5,737 bases of DNA from an uncultured Erysipelotrichaceae bacterium (GCA_944326175.1 CALVCY010000080.1:1-5737); one strand, 5' to 3'; counted from the first letter of the stretch, positions 1 to 5,598 are shown. Numbers and translations are program-made. The notes: generated from the sequence alone by a model not told the origin.

Positions 1-1165
1 AACAGATTTTTCCATCAAAGATCTCCATGAAATATTCCAAATTCTTAGAATTGGGATACGTGTAGCCACTTAGACTTTGCTTCATCTTCTTTAAACGATC
101 CATATTGGATAATGCCATGGTCAAACCGACATTGAGTGCTTGTTGGTTATTCTCTACGATCCATCCATAATCCGGATCATTCAACTGCTCATTGATCCCC
201 GATACATTAGTCGCCAATACCGGTGTGGTGCAAATCAATGATTCATTGACGATCGTAGCAAACCCTTCAAATTTACTACTCAATACATACAAGTCACAAG
301 CTTTGACCAATGGATATGGATTGACCATGACACCCATGAAGGTCACATAAGTCATGTTATTGGCTTTAACAAATGCACGCAGATTTATTTCTTCTGAACC
401 ATCTCCGACCAAAAAGACGTGATGGTTCAACCCTTTCTGTGTGGCATATAGGCTGGCCTTCAACAGTCGATCCAATGCTTTTTGCGGATGGAAACGCGCC
501 ACGGCAATGATTTTGGGACAATCTGGCAGTTTCAAAGTCGGCAGCGACTGTTGTAGTCCAGTTTCCACCTTGCTAAAATCCATCAGATTATGTGCGACCA
601 CGCCGGCATTGATATTGAATACTTTCGCATACGCATCCAATGCCCCGCGCGAATCGGCAATATTCAAGTCGATATGCGCCAACGCCTCATTGAGTAAGCG
701 CATATGATTCTTGCTGAAATTGCAGGCCGAATAGTCCGTCAATACCCAATTGAGTTTGCGCGAAGAATCGCCATAAGCGACAAATATCGTACAAAATCCT
801 TCTTTGACTGCCAGTTCAACGTCATATTTTTTATTCAACAATTTTTTGCGTGCCGAAACGATCTTATGTTTGATCAAGCCGCTTTTCATATAAAAAAGCA
901 GACGGAGTTTTCGAAGCAGCATCGGGATCTGTACCATACCGAAAAGATCGGACAAACTTTGATCGACAGGATAGAAGAACTTGGAGCTATCGATCAAATT
1001 AACGTATTGGGGGATATCGTCCATCAGCACCCCGTGGGGGTGCAACACCAAAAGATCCATCTCATATTTTTCAGGATCCAGATTTTTCAATAATGTATTG
1101 AGCACTCGGGCAACACCGCCCATTTGCATTTCATCGTTTACGAATAATATTTTAGTTTTTGCCAT
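1..1165 (-). CDS. GT4-family glycosyltransferase (GT-B fold), C-terminus off the window
   Basis: I translated this frame by hand; it is open for 388 codons and has no stop before the left edge. It begins MAKTKILFVNDEMQMGGVAR, with the N-terminal GG-x-x-R/L element (G16, G17) usual in GT4 enzymes. The C-terminal Rossmann half has V-A-R-F-H-P-Q-K (R224, K229), the G-D-G of the sugar-nucleotide domain (254-256) and the family's E-x7-E motif in EGFATIVNE (E300, E308). By family these are cytoplasmic or membrane-associated retaining transferases that use nucleotide-sugars. GT4 proteins are usually 360-400 residues, so only a few residues should be missing. The ATG overlaps the end of the GT2 gene by 14 bp and has no clear Shine-Dalgarno, so translation is probably coupled. 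It is the last gene of the operon visible here. Donor and acceptor cannot be told from sequence. Confidence 0.93.
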   Translation of the reverse strand, partial: MAKTKILFVNDEMQMGGVARVLNTLLKNLDPEKYEMDLLVLHPHGVLMDDIPQYVNLIDSSKFFYPVDQSLSDLFGMVQIPMLLRKLRLLFYMKSGLIKHKIVSARKKLLNKKYDVELAVKEGFCTIFVAYGDSSRKLNWVLTDYSACNFSKNHMRLLNEALAHIDLNIADSRGALDAYAKVFNINAGVVAHNLMDFSKVETGLQQSLPTLKLPDCPKIIAVARFHPQKALDRLLKASLYATQKGLNHHVFLVGDGSEEINLRAFVKANNMTYVTFMGVMVNPYPLVKACDLYVLSSKFEGFATIVNESLICTTPVLATNVSGINEQLNDPDYGWIVENNQQALNVGLTMALSNMDRLKKMKQSLSGYTYPNSKNLEYFMEIFDGKIC

Positions 1166-2117
1166 AGAGTCGTTTGACCAGACCATAATGCCGGCATGCC
1201 AGAAGGCTGAAGATCAATCGTTTCTTAAACGGATAGGAAGAAATCGATGGGTCTTTGCGCCAGGCTGGATAAGCCGCATTGAGCCTAGACATATTATATT
1301 GAAAATAAGGAACAATTTGGTCTGGATCATCAAAATCCTTGATCCGCAAGGTGGTTAGATCCAGTCCATGGCGGATGTAATTGGTTTGCATGATGGGAAG
1401 TAAATTGGTTTGACCATGGGATTTGAAGTAATCCATGCAGCGATCGATCGCATCATAGATATCGAAGATTTTCATATTCGCACTATGTGCAATCGAGCCG
1501 CTGCGTTGTCGGTAAAAATACAATGGTTGGTCCACCTTATTGATATGATGGCTCAATGCGATCCATACCGGAATAGTAGCGAGATCTTCATAATTTTTCC
1601 CTTTAGGGAAAAGAAAGGATTTGACGATCGTGGTTTTAACCAGTTTATTGCATGCGGAATTATTGATATTGATCAGTTCAGGATTGATCGTTACCGATGA
1701 TGAGGTGAACGTTCCACCACTGGAGAAGGTGGTTTGACCATCGTCATACACATATTCCATATCACAGACAACCATGTCACACTCATCATCCAGTGCATTG
1801 ACCATTGCTGAGACATAGTGATCATCGACCCAATCATCACTGTCAACAAAACAACAATACTCGCCACTGGCATAGTGAATCCCGTAATTACGCGCATCTG
1901 AAAGTCCACCATTGGGTTTGGACAATACGTGGATATTTTGATGATTTTGACCATAAGCTGTTGCAATATCCAATGAAGCATCGCTCGAACCATCATCAAC
2001 CAGAATGATCTCAAGATTCGTATAATCCTGGTGGATCAAGGAATCCAGACAATTTTCCAAATAAGCTTCCACATTGTAAATAGGAACGATCAGGGATACC
2101 TTTGGTCCAACCATCAT
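1152..2117 (-). CDS. GT2-family glycosyltransferase (GT-A fold)
   Basis: A complete 321-residue protein from the ATG at 2117. The first 100 residues are a textbook GT2 domain: VSLIVPIYN (7-15), the nucleotide-binding VDDGSSD (40-46), PNGGLSDARN (68-77) and the metal-binding D-x-D in VDSDDW (D92, D94). A later N-Y-E-D segment (E177, D178) sits where GT2 enzymes have their acceptor-side acidic residues, followed by Y-x-x-R-x-x-S-I near 202-209. No transmembrane segment is obvious, so it is probably cytoplasmic and membrane-associated through lipid-linked acceptors. I preferred the ATG at 2117 over a GTG six codons upstream, because it is preceded by AAGGAG at 5 nt and forms an ATGA overlap with the stop of the HAD gene. 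Family members of this type extend surface polysaccharides or teichoic acid-like polymers; the exact sugar is unknown. Confidence 0.95.
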   Translation of the reverse strand: MMVGPKVSLIVPIYNVEAYLENCLDSLIHQDYTNLEIILVDDGSSDASLDIATAYGQNHQNIHVLSKPNGGLSDARNYGIHYASGEYCCFVDSDDWVDDHYVSAMVNALDDECDMVVCDMEYVYDDGQTTFSSGGTFTSSSVTINPELININNSACNKLVKTTIVKSFLFPKGKNYEDLATIPVWIALSHHINKVDQPLYFYRQRSGSIAHSANMKIFDIYDAIDRCMDYFKSHGQTNLLPIMQTNYIRHGLDLTTLRIKDFDDPDQIVPYFQYNMSRLNAAYPAWRKDPSISSYPFKKRLIFSLLACRHYGLVKRLYGKN

Positions 2118-2680
2118 AATTTCTCCTTCGGCCACGGTGTGATCTGATCTTTCTTGACCAGATACGCCTGATCCGCCAACCTGGCCAATGGTGTATCCGA
2201 AAAGGAATCACTGTAGAATTCATGGATATGACCATTGGGAAAATGGGTATAAAAGACATCCACCTTGGCTTCTCCCTTGCAATTGACCCCGTCAATTGCA
2301 CCGGTATGAAGATCCATATTGGTCGCATAGACATAATGGATGCCTAAACGTTTACAAAATGGTTCGACCAAAAATAAAGGCGAAGCAGAAATGATCACAT
2401 CATCTTCTTTTTGATGCTTCAAATACCAAGATTTGATTTTATGAAAATTTCGATCCGTCAATGATTCGATCATCGTTTCTTTATTTGGAATATGTTTCAT
2501 ATAACGGAAAAAGATGGATTTCATGGTGGTTTTATCCATGAGTTTCAAACCATACAGAACAATGGCATAACCATGAACGATCATGGACAAAACCGCCATG
2601 GGATATTTCAATGATGATTTGAAAAAATCCCGTGTACAATCCCCGTCATAAATGGTTTCATCAAAGTCATATACGTTCAT
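2114..2680 (-). CDS. HAD-superfamily hydrolase, HAD-IB / SerB-like phosphatase
   Basis: 188 residues with all four HAD motifs. Motif I is D5-F-D7-E-T9 at the N-terminus (nucleophile D5, acid/base D7), motif II is in V-I-I-S-A-S-P (S98), motif III is probably K139 in C-K-G-E-A-K-V, and motif IV is in Y-S-D158-S-F-S-D162. The segment between motifs I and II (about 15-90) is a helical cap as in type C1 (HAD-IB) enzymes such as phosphoserine phosphatase. Part of it (30-48) is quite hydrophobic and could touch the membrane. The likely chemistry is phosphate ester hydrolysis with an aspartyl-phosphate intermediate; the substrate is not known. Its place between gtrA-like and glycosyltransferase genes, with 4-bp ATGA overlaps on both sides, argues for a phosphorylated sugar or lipid intermediate rather than phosphoserine, but that is inference from context. 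The start is supported by AGGA at 7 nt. Confidence 0.93.
   Translation of the reverse strand: MNVYDFDETIYDGDCTRDFFKSSLKYPMAVLSMIVHGYAIVLYGLKLMDKTTMKSIFFRYMKHIPNKETMIESLTDRNFHKIKSWYLKHQKEDDVIISASPLFLVEPFCKRLGIHYVYATNMDLHTGAIDGVNCKGEAKVDVFYTHFPNGHIHEFYSDSFSDTPLARLADQAYLVKKDQITPWPKEKL
2123..2128 (-). promoter_or_regulatory. Shine-Dalgarno deciding the GT2 start
   Basis: On the minus strand AAGGAG is followed by AAATT and then ATG, a 5-nt spacing. It lies inside the last codons of the HAD gene (K-E) and selects the ATG at 2117 over the in-frame GTG at 2135, which has no comparable site. Confidence 0.8.
2278..2300. repeat. Perfect 10-bp inverted repeat inside the HAD gene
   Basis: TGCAATTGAC and GTCAATTGCA flank a 3-base CCC loop. 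It lies in codons for A-I-D-G-V-N-C just before motif III. It could form a small mRNA hairpin; no function is shown. Confidence 0.6.
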
Positions 2681-3117
2681 GCATTTTCCTCATGCTTACT
2701 GGTGATTTTAACCATCAATGAAACTAAGAAGTAATTCACCACGATGGTAATAGGCAAACAAATGGCTTTGGCCCAGATCTTTTCCACACCGAAATAAGCC
2801 ACAATGGTTGTGACCAGTGCTGTAAACAATACCCCTGGGATATACGCGATCGGGTAGGATATGGCACTTTTCAGGGATAAGGGTTTGTGATACGTGAACT
2901 GCATATTCAGGATATAAGAGAGGACCATGGTCAAACAATCGGCTACGATGGACGCGACAGATACGCTCATCCAATTGAAATAGACGAAAACCATGTACAG
3001 CACTTGAGAAAGAATGGTATTGATTGCACCAACGATGCCAAATGAAAGGAACCGCTGGTATTTTTTGATCATTTGTTGAATCCATTGCATATATGATATG
3101 TAACCACAATATGACAT
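2677..3117 (-). CDS. GtrA-family membrane protein
   Basis: Up to 146 residues with about four membrane segments (roughly 24-44, 48-70, 88-109 and 115-137), the usual size and topology for the GtrA family. Family marks are the N-terminal R-F-L-S-F-G-I-V-G-A-I-N-T (22-34), L-S-Y-I-L-N-M-Q-F-T-Y ending the second helix (66-76), and P-I-T-I-V-V-N-Y-F in the last helix (122-130). GtrA-like proteins are proposed to move or present polyprenyl-phosphate-linked sugars in the membrane; the namesake acts in phage O-antigen glucosylation. It heads the visible operon and overlaps the HAD gene by ATGA. The start is uncertain: ATGs at 3117, 3090 and 3072 are all in frame and none has a strong Shine-Dalgarno. 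The one at 3072 would give the N-terminus most typical of the family. Confidence 0.92.
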   Translation of the reverse strand: MSYCGYISYMQWIQQMIKKYQRFLSFGIVGAINTILSQVLYMVFVYFNWMSVSVASIVADCLTMVLSYILNMQFTYHKPLSLKSAISYPIAYIPGVLFTALVTTIVAYFGVEKIWAKAICLPITIVVNYFLVSLMVKITSKHEENA

Positions 3118-3183
3118 GAAATGCCATGGTGAATTTGATGATGGAATCCACGAAGGCCGTGAACATTTGTAAAATATAAACGG

Positions 3184-3212
3184 ATATCAGCCAGGAAACT
3201 TCCTTGCGTCAA
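3184..3212 (-). promoter_or_regulatory. Possible sigma-70-type promoter for the gtrA-HAD-GT2-GT4 operon
   Basis: On the minus strand TTGACG (3207-3212, 5 of 6 to the -35 consensus) is followed after exactly 17 bases by TGATAT (3184-3189), a poor -10 with about 3 of 6 matches. The spacer holds a small inverted repeat, AGGAA-AC-TTCCT, at 3193-3204, which might be an operator. It lies about 70 bp upstream of the gtrA start. The -10 is weak, so the call is tentative. Confidence 0.3.
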
Positions 3213-3216
3213 CGAT

Positions 3217-3339
3217 TTAATCTATATCTATACAATCTGCAAGAAATTGTTTTAATATTTTGGTATTGTTCGGGATGGCTTCCTTAATGTTATTGCAGTG
3301 ATTGCAGTGACATCCTACCAAATCCAATTTTTTGATCAT
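3217..3339 (-). CDS. Possible Cys/His-rich mini-protein (40 aa), unrecognised
   Basis: A short minus-strand frame starting MIKKLDLVGCHCNHCNN and ending L-A-D-C-I-D-I-D before TAA. It has a Cys-His-Cys-x-His-Cys cluster at residues 10-15 and a fourth Cys at 36, a spacing that could bind metal. The cluster is coded by a 9-base tandem duplication (ATTGCAGTG on the plus strand, about 3294-3309). The frame stays open upstream to about 3423, antisense to the HipA-like fragment, so this may be the tail of a decayed gene. No Shine-Dalgarno precedes the ATG. It lies between the gtrA operon and the plus-strand HipA fragment, in the same orientation as the operon. It may be a real small protein, a gene remnant or chance; I cannot decide. 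Confidence 0.25.
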   Translation of the reverse strand: MIKKLDLVGCHCNHCNNIKEAIPNNTKILKQFLADCIDID

Positions 3340-3388
3340 GATACGTTCACGGCAAAACTGGAGCAACTCATACGGAAATACAGAGCCA

Positions 3389-3670
3389 ATGGAAAAATAT
3401 TTGCACTTGATCGATTTTAATAGTTATCCCGCATCTAAGCGAACATATGCCGGTTTTGATTGCAAAAAACTTGGCATTTCTTTTCGTAACGAAAACTGGT
3501 TTTTGAAATTTCCCAAACCATTACACCAAAGCAATGATGCCATAATTTCTTATTCGACTGCTCCCCTTGCTGAATTCATCGGATGCCACATCTATCAAAT
3601 TCTCGGATTTGACGTACAACAAACCTTACTTGGATTCAAAGATGATATGGTGGTCGTTTGCTGTAAATAG
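3389..3670 (+). pseudogene. HipA/CtkA-like kinase, N-terminal fragment only (93 aa)
   Basis: From the ATG at 3389 the protein reads MEKYLHLIDFNSYPASKRTY, then A-G-F-D-C-K-K-L-G-I (21-30), W-F-L-K-F-P (37-42), I-S-Y-S-T-A-P-L-A-E-F-I-G-C-H-I (53-68), L-G-F-D-V-Q-Q-T-L-L-G (72-82) and V-V-V-C-C-K (88-93). This order (G-x-x-x-K-K, L-K-F-P, S-x-x-x-E-F/Y-I-G, Q-x-T-L-L-G, V-x-C-K) matches, as I remember it, the N-terminal lobe of Firmicutes HipA-domain/CtkA-type Ser/Thr kinases of about 300 residues. The full proteins continue with D-F after the C-K; here a TAG follows at once and the catalytic kinase lobe is absent. A 36-bp palindrome begins 2 bp later. Most likely it is a truncated remnant. The alternative is a stand-alone N-domain like HipS of HipBST modules, but no hipT or hipB partner is visible. 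An upstream TTG at 3332 is in frame, but the added residues do not look family-like. Confidence 0.6.
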
Positions 3671-3672
3671 AC

Positions 3673-3708
3673 AATCATTGCCGCAAGGTATACCTTGCGG
3701 CAATGATT
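3673..3708. terminator. Perfect 36-bp palindrome, probable bidirectional terminator
   Basis: AATCATTGCCGCAAGG, then TATA, then the exact reverse complement: every base pairs, giving a 16-bp stem with a TATA loop. It sits between convergent genes, 2 bp after the TAG of the HipA-like fragment (plus) and 2 bp after the TAA of the CDF gene (minus), which fits a shared terminator. Neither direction has a proper U-tract after the stem (CGTTAATG to the right, GTCTATTT to the left), so it is not a canonical intrinsic terminator. Another role, such as a protein-binding site, a REP-like element or a recombination scar, remains possible. Confidence 0.6.
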
Positions 3709-3710
3709 CG

Positions 3711-4907
3711 TTAATGATGATCGACATTGATGACACAATAGACTTTACTGGTCGGATCATAGGGTTTGCTGTTGAGGATCATTTCAATTTCGGATTTGAT
3801 CTGATCGATGGTCACGTCACTATCAAACGGCAAGGATAGATCAAAGACACAGTTATCATGGGTGGAGCCGGAAACGACTCTGAAATCATGCATCGTGATG
3901 GAACCATCGAATCGAGTGAGATACTGTTCGACCAATGGTTTGTAATAATTCAACCGTGGATTATGTAATTCCACCGGATCCATGTGGATGGTCAGATGGA
4001 CATTGAATTTTTTTAACACATCCCGTTCTAAGTTATCAATAGTGTCATGGATATCCAATATATTACCTTCACTGTCTACTTCCGCGTGTAATGAGGCATA
4101 GATGGATGAACCATAGTAATGGAACATTAAATCATGCACACCCAATACCACTGGATTGGATTCCAGATAATCACTGACTTGTTGCATCAAATCTTTACTG
4201 GGTGTTTGACCGATCAGTTCTTCAATGGTCTCTTTCAATAATTTGACTCCACCATAAAGAATAAATAAGGAAACCGCTGCGCCCAATAAACCATCGATCG
4301 GAAGATCAGTCAACGGAGCGATCAAAACAGCGATCAAGGATGCCAAAGTGATCAATGTATCATTGAAACTATCCTGACTGCTGGCCAGTAAAGTGGTATT
4401 GGTCAAACCATTGCCCATCCCTTTGTAGAATAATCCCATCCATAACTTGATCAAAATGGATCCCACCAATACCGTAATGGTAAAACCTGTAACGGATAGT
4501 GGTTGAGGATGGATGATCTTATCGATGGATGAACCAATGGCTTCATAACCGACGAACAGGATGAATATCGCAACGATAAACGTTGCGATATATTCCGCCC
4601 GACCATGTCCAAAGGGATGGTCGCTATCTGCGGGTTTGGCTGCCATATGATATCCCCACATGGATACCAGACAACTGGCACAATCGGATAAGTTGTTCAA
4701 ACCATCATTGACGATGGTCACTGATCCGGCAATGGTACCAATGATGAATTTGAAAGCAAACAGAATAACATTGCAGAATATACCGACACCGGAAGCGATA
4801 GTGGCCAGTTTACTTTTGGTTTGATCATTCAATGGTTGCTTTTGTTTTTTTAACAGTAATGTATCCAATCCTGCACTCATGCTACCTATTGTAGAAAAAT
4901 ATAGCAA
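3711..4907 (-). CDS. Cation diffusion facilitator (CDF), probable Mn(II)-type exporter
   Basis: 398 residues from a TTG start. Six membrane segments span about 38-225. Membrane site residues are N71-x3-D75 in N-D-G-L-N-N-L-S-D (TM2) and D179-x3-D183 in Q-D-S-F-N-D (TM5). The TM5 motif is D-x3-D rather than the H-x3-D of Zn-type CDFs, which points to Mn(II), perhaps Fe(II). D-H-P-F-G-H-G-R-A-E-Y (96-106) follows TM2 as in related Firmicutes proteins. CDFs export metal by proton antiport. The protein is about 90 residues longer than typical CDFs because the cytoplasmic ferredoxin-like domain appears twice: V-H-D-L-M-F near 257-312 and M-H-D-F-R-V near 339-396, each about 56-60 residues. The TTG has AAGGA at 8 nt; the ATG at 4880 (389 aa) fits the family N-terminus better but has only a weak, too-close AGGT. 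The upstream membrane-protein gene ends 24 bp before, so the two are probably co-transcribed. Confidence 0.93.
   Translation of the reverse strand: MLYFSTIGSMSAGLDTLLLKKQKQPLNDQTKSKLATIASGVGIFCNVILFAFKFIIGTIAGSVTIVNDGLNNLSDCASCLVSMWGYHMAAKPADSDHPFGHGRAEYIATFIVAIFILFVGYEAIGSSIDKIIHPQPLSVTGFTITVLVGSILIKLWMGLFYKGMGNGLTNTTLLASSQDSFNDTLITLASLIAVLIAPLTDLPIDGLLGAAVSLFILYGGVKLLKETIEELIGQTPSKDLMQQVSDYLESNPVVLGVHDLMFHYYGSSIYASLHAEVDSEGNILDIHDTIDNLERDVLKKFNVHLTIHMDPVELHNPRLNYYKPLVEQYLTRFDGSITMHDFRVVSGSTHDNCVFDLSLPFDSDVTIDQIKSEIEMILNSKPYDPTSKVYCVINVDHH
4565..4591. repeat. Perfect 11-bp inverted repeat inside the CDF gene
   Basis: ATATCGCAACG and CGTTGCGATAT flank a 5-base ATAAA loop. It lies in codons for Y-I-A-T-F-I-V-A-I-F in the third membrane segment. 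It could form an mRNA hairpin within the coding region; no known function. Confidence 0.6.
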
Positions 4908-4915
4908 ACTTTCAA

Positions 4916-4920
4916 TCCTT
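4916..4920 (-). promoter_or_regulatory. Shine-Dalgarno supporting a TTG start for the CDF gene
   Basis: On the minus strand AAGGA is followed by an 8-nt spacer and TTG at 4907. This is the best ribosome binding site near the 5' end and favours the TTG over the ATG nine codons later. Confidence 0.5.
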
Positions 4921-4931
4921 ATCCGTATGGT

Positions 4932-5492
4932 TTAATCCATTAAACGTTGCATCAAACGATGCTGTTTATAGCGGATGCGATAGTGGTGCAGACAAACCAT
5001 CAATACGGGCAATGGGAGCAACATCCATAACACCATGATACTCATAGCGATACGGATCAACCATGGTGAAACCATAGGGGAATAAAGTACCATCCATTCG
5101 ACCGGCATAATCCATGCCGCAAGTAGGAATACGATGATCATCAATGCAAATAGATAAGCCATTTGGTCCAAGCGATGGGATATGCGTTTGCGATATGGTG
5201 CGACTTGATACCAACAAAACATGGTAAAACCATTGATACACATGACCAATGTCATCAAATTCGACCATGATGGAACGACGATCATGGTCAAACCAATCAC
5301 ACCGACGATATATATCCCACTGATCTTAATGGTTTGAACCAATTCACTTTTATTCGGATTCGTAAAAAACAACGTGGTCAAAACCAGACATAGCTCCAGA
5401 ACCAATGTTGCACTGGTATAACCATTTAACCCCAATATCAGCCCAAGCATCATCATGCCCATATTCAAATCCAGCTCATAGATCGTTTTCAT
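4932..5492 (-). CDS. Unrecognised polytopic membrane protein (186 aa)
   Basis: I do not recognise this family. The protein is almost entirely hydrophobic, with about five or six membrane segments (roughly 9-24, 27-44, 57-74, 77-96, 111-129 and 143-168), and is rich in Met and Leu. A basic loop, Y-R-K-R-I-S-H-R (100-107), and a basic C-terminal tail of about 18 residues with H-H-Y-R-I-R-Y-K should both lie in the cytoplasm. There is no signal peptide, metal-binding motif or enzyme motif. Few charged residues lie within the membrane segments, which gives no hint of transport. The start is firm: ATG preceded by a perfect AAGGAGG at 8 nt. It is first in a probable two-gene operon with the CDF transporter, 24 bp apart, so a role in metal homeostasis is possible but rests on position alone. 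Confidence 0.85.
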   Translation of the reverse strand: MKTIYELDLNMGMMMLGLILGLNGYTSATLVLELCLVLTTLFFTNPNKSELVQTIKISGIYIVGVIGLTMIVVPSWSNLMTLVMCINGFTMFCWYQVAPYRKRISHRLDQMAYLFALMIIVFLLAAWIMPVEWMVLYSPMVSPWLIRIAMSIMVLWMLLPLPVLMVCLHHYRIRYKQHRLMQRLMD

Positions 5493-5500
5493 CCTGCATC

Positions 5501-5507
5501 CCTCCTT
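5501..5507 (-). promoter_or_regulatory. Strong Shine-Dalgarno of the 186-aa membrane protein
   Basis: On the minus strand AAGGAGG followed by an 8-nt spacer and ATG (5492). It fixes the start. No convincing -35/-10 pair could be seen in the 35 bp between it and the upstream terminator, so the promoter is unidentified; TAAGAT around 5524-5529 is the only -10-like hexamer. Confidence 0.85.
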
Positions 5508-5541
5508 AAAATGAATACGGGACTATCTTACCGATTATTCC

Positions 5542-5575
5542 AAAAAGTGCAGTTGCATTATTGCAACTGCACTTT
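5542..5575 (-). terminator. Intrinsic terminator of the right-edge gene
   Basis: AAAGTGCAGTTGCA and its exact reverse complement form a 14-bp stem with a 4-base loop (5544-5575). Read on the minus strand the stem runs into TTTTT (5546-5542), a U-tract. It lies 24 bp after the TAA of the partial gene at the right edge and before the ribosome binding site of the next gene, so it separates two transcription units. Confidence 0.85.
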
Positions 5576-5598
5576 AGACTTTGATATTTTTTGATAAG

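Noticed and set aside
1596..1613. TTTTCCC-TTTA-GGGAAAA hairpin in the GT2 gene as a terminator
   Set aside because: Weak A/T-rich stem with no U-tract in either direction and located mid-gene; probably chance.
441..2008. Plus-strand open frames opposite the GT4 and GT2 genes (441-707, 704-1093, 981-1358, 1410-1700, 1805-2008)
   Set aside because: They are antisense to well-supported glycosyltransferase genes, show no family motifs and have no ribosome binding sites.
1691..2334. Minus-strand out-of-frame readings over GT2 and HAD (1691-2014, 2011-2334)
   Set aside because: Both overlap strong coding frames on the same strand and have compositions typical of shifted reading (Met/Ile/Trp-rich).
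2708..3166. A 152-residue minus-strand frame overlapping gtrA, starting with a hydrophobic stretch (M-F-T-A-F-V-D)
   Set aside because: It lies in a different frame from a clear GtrA-family protein along nearly its whole length, loses its hydrophobic character after 30 residues and has no ribosome binding site. I considered a frameshifted longer gtrA, but GtrA proteins are complete at the size already seen.
3290..3312. Tandem ATTGCAGTG repeats as an iteron or CRISPR-like array
   Set aside because: Only two 9-bp copies without spacers; too short for either. Treated as a small duplication in the mini-ORF.
3567..3839. A plus-strand 90-residue frame running from the HipA-like fragment through the palindrome into the CDF gene
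   Set aside because: It is out of frame with the HipA-like protein and antisense to the CDF C-terminus; it reads through the palindrome and shows no domain.
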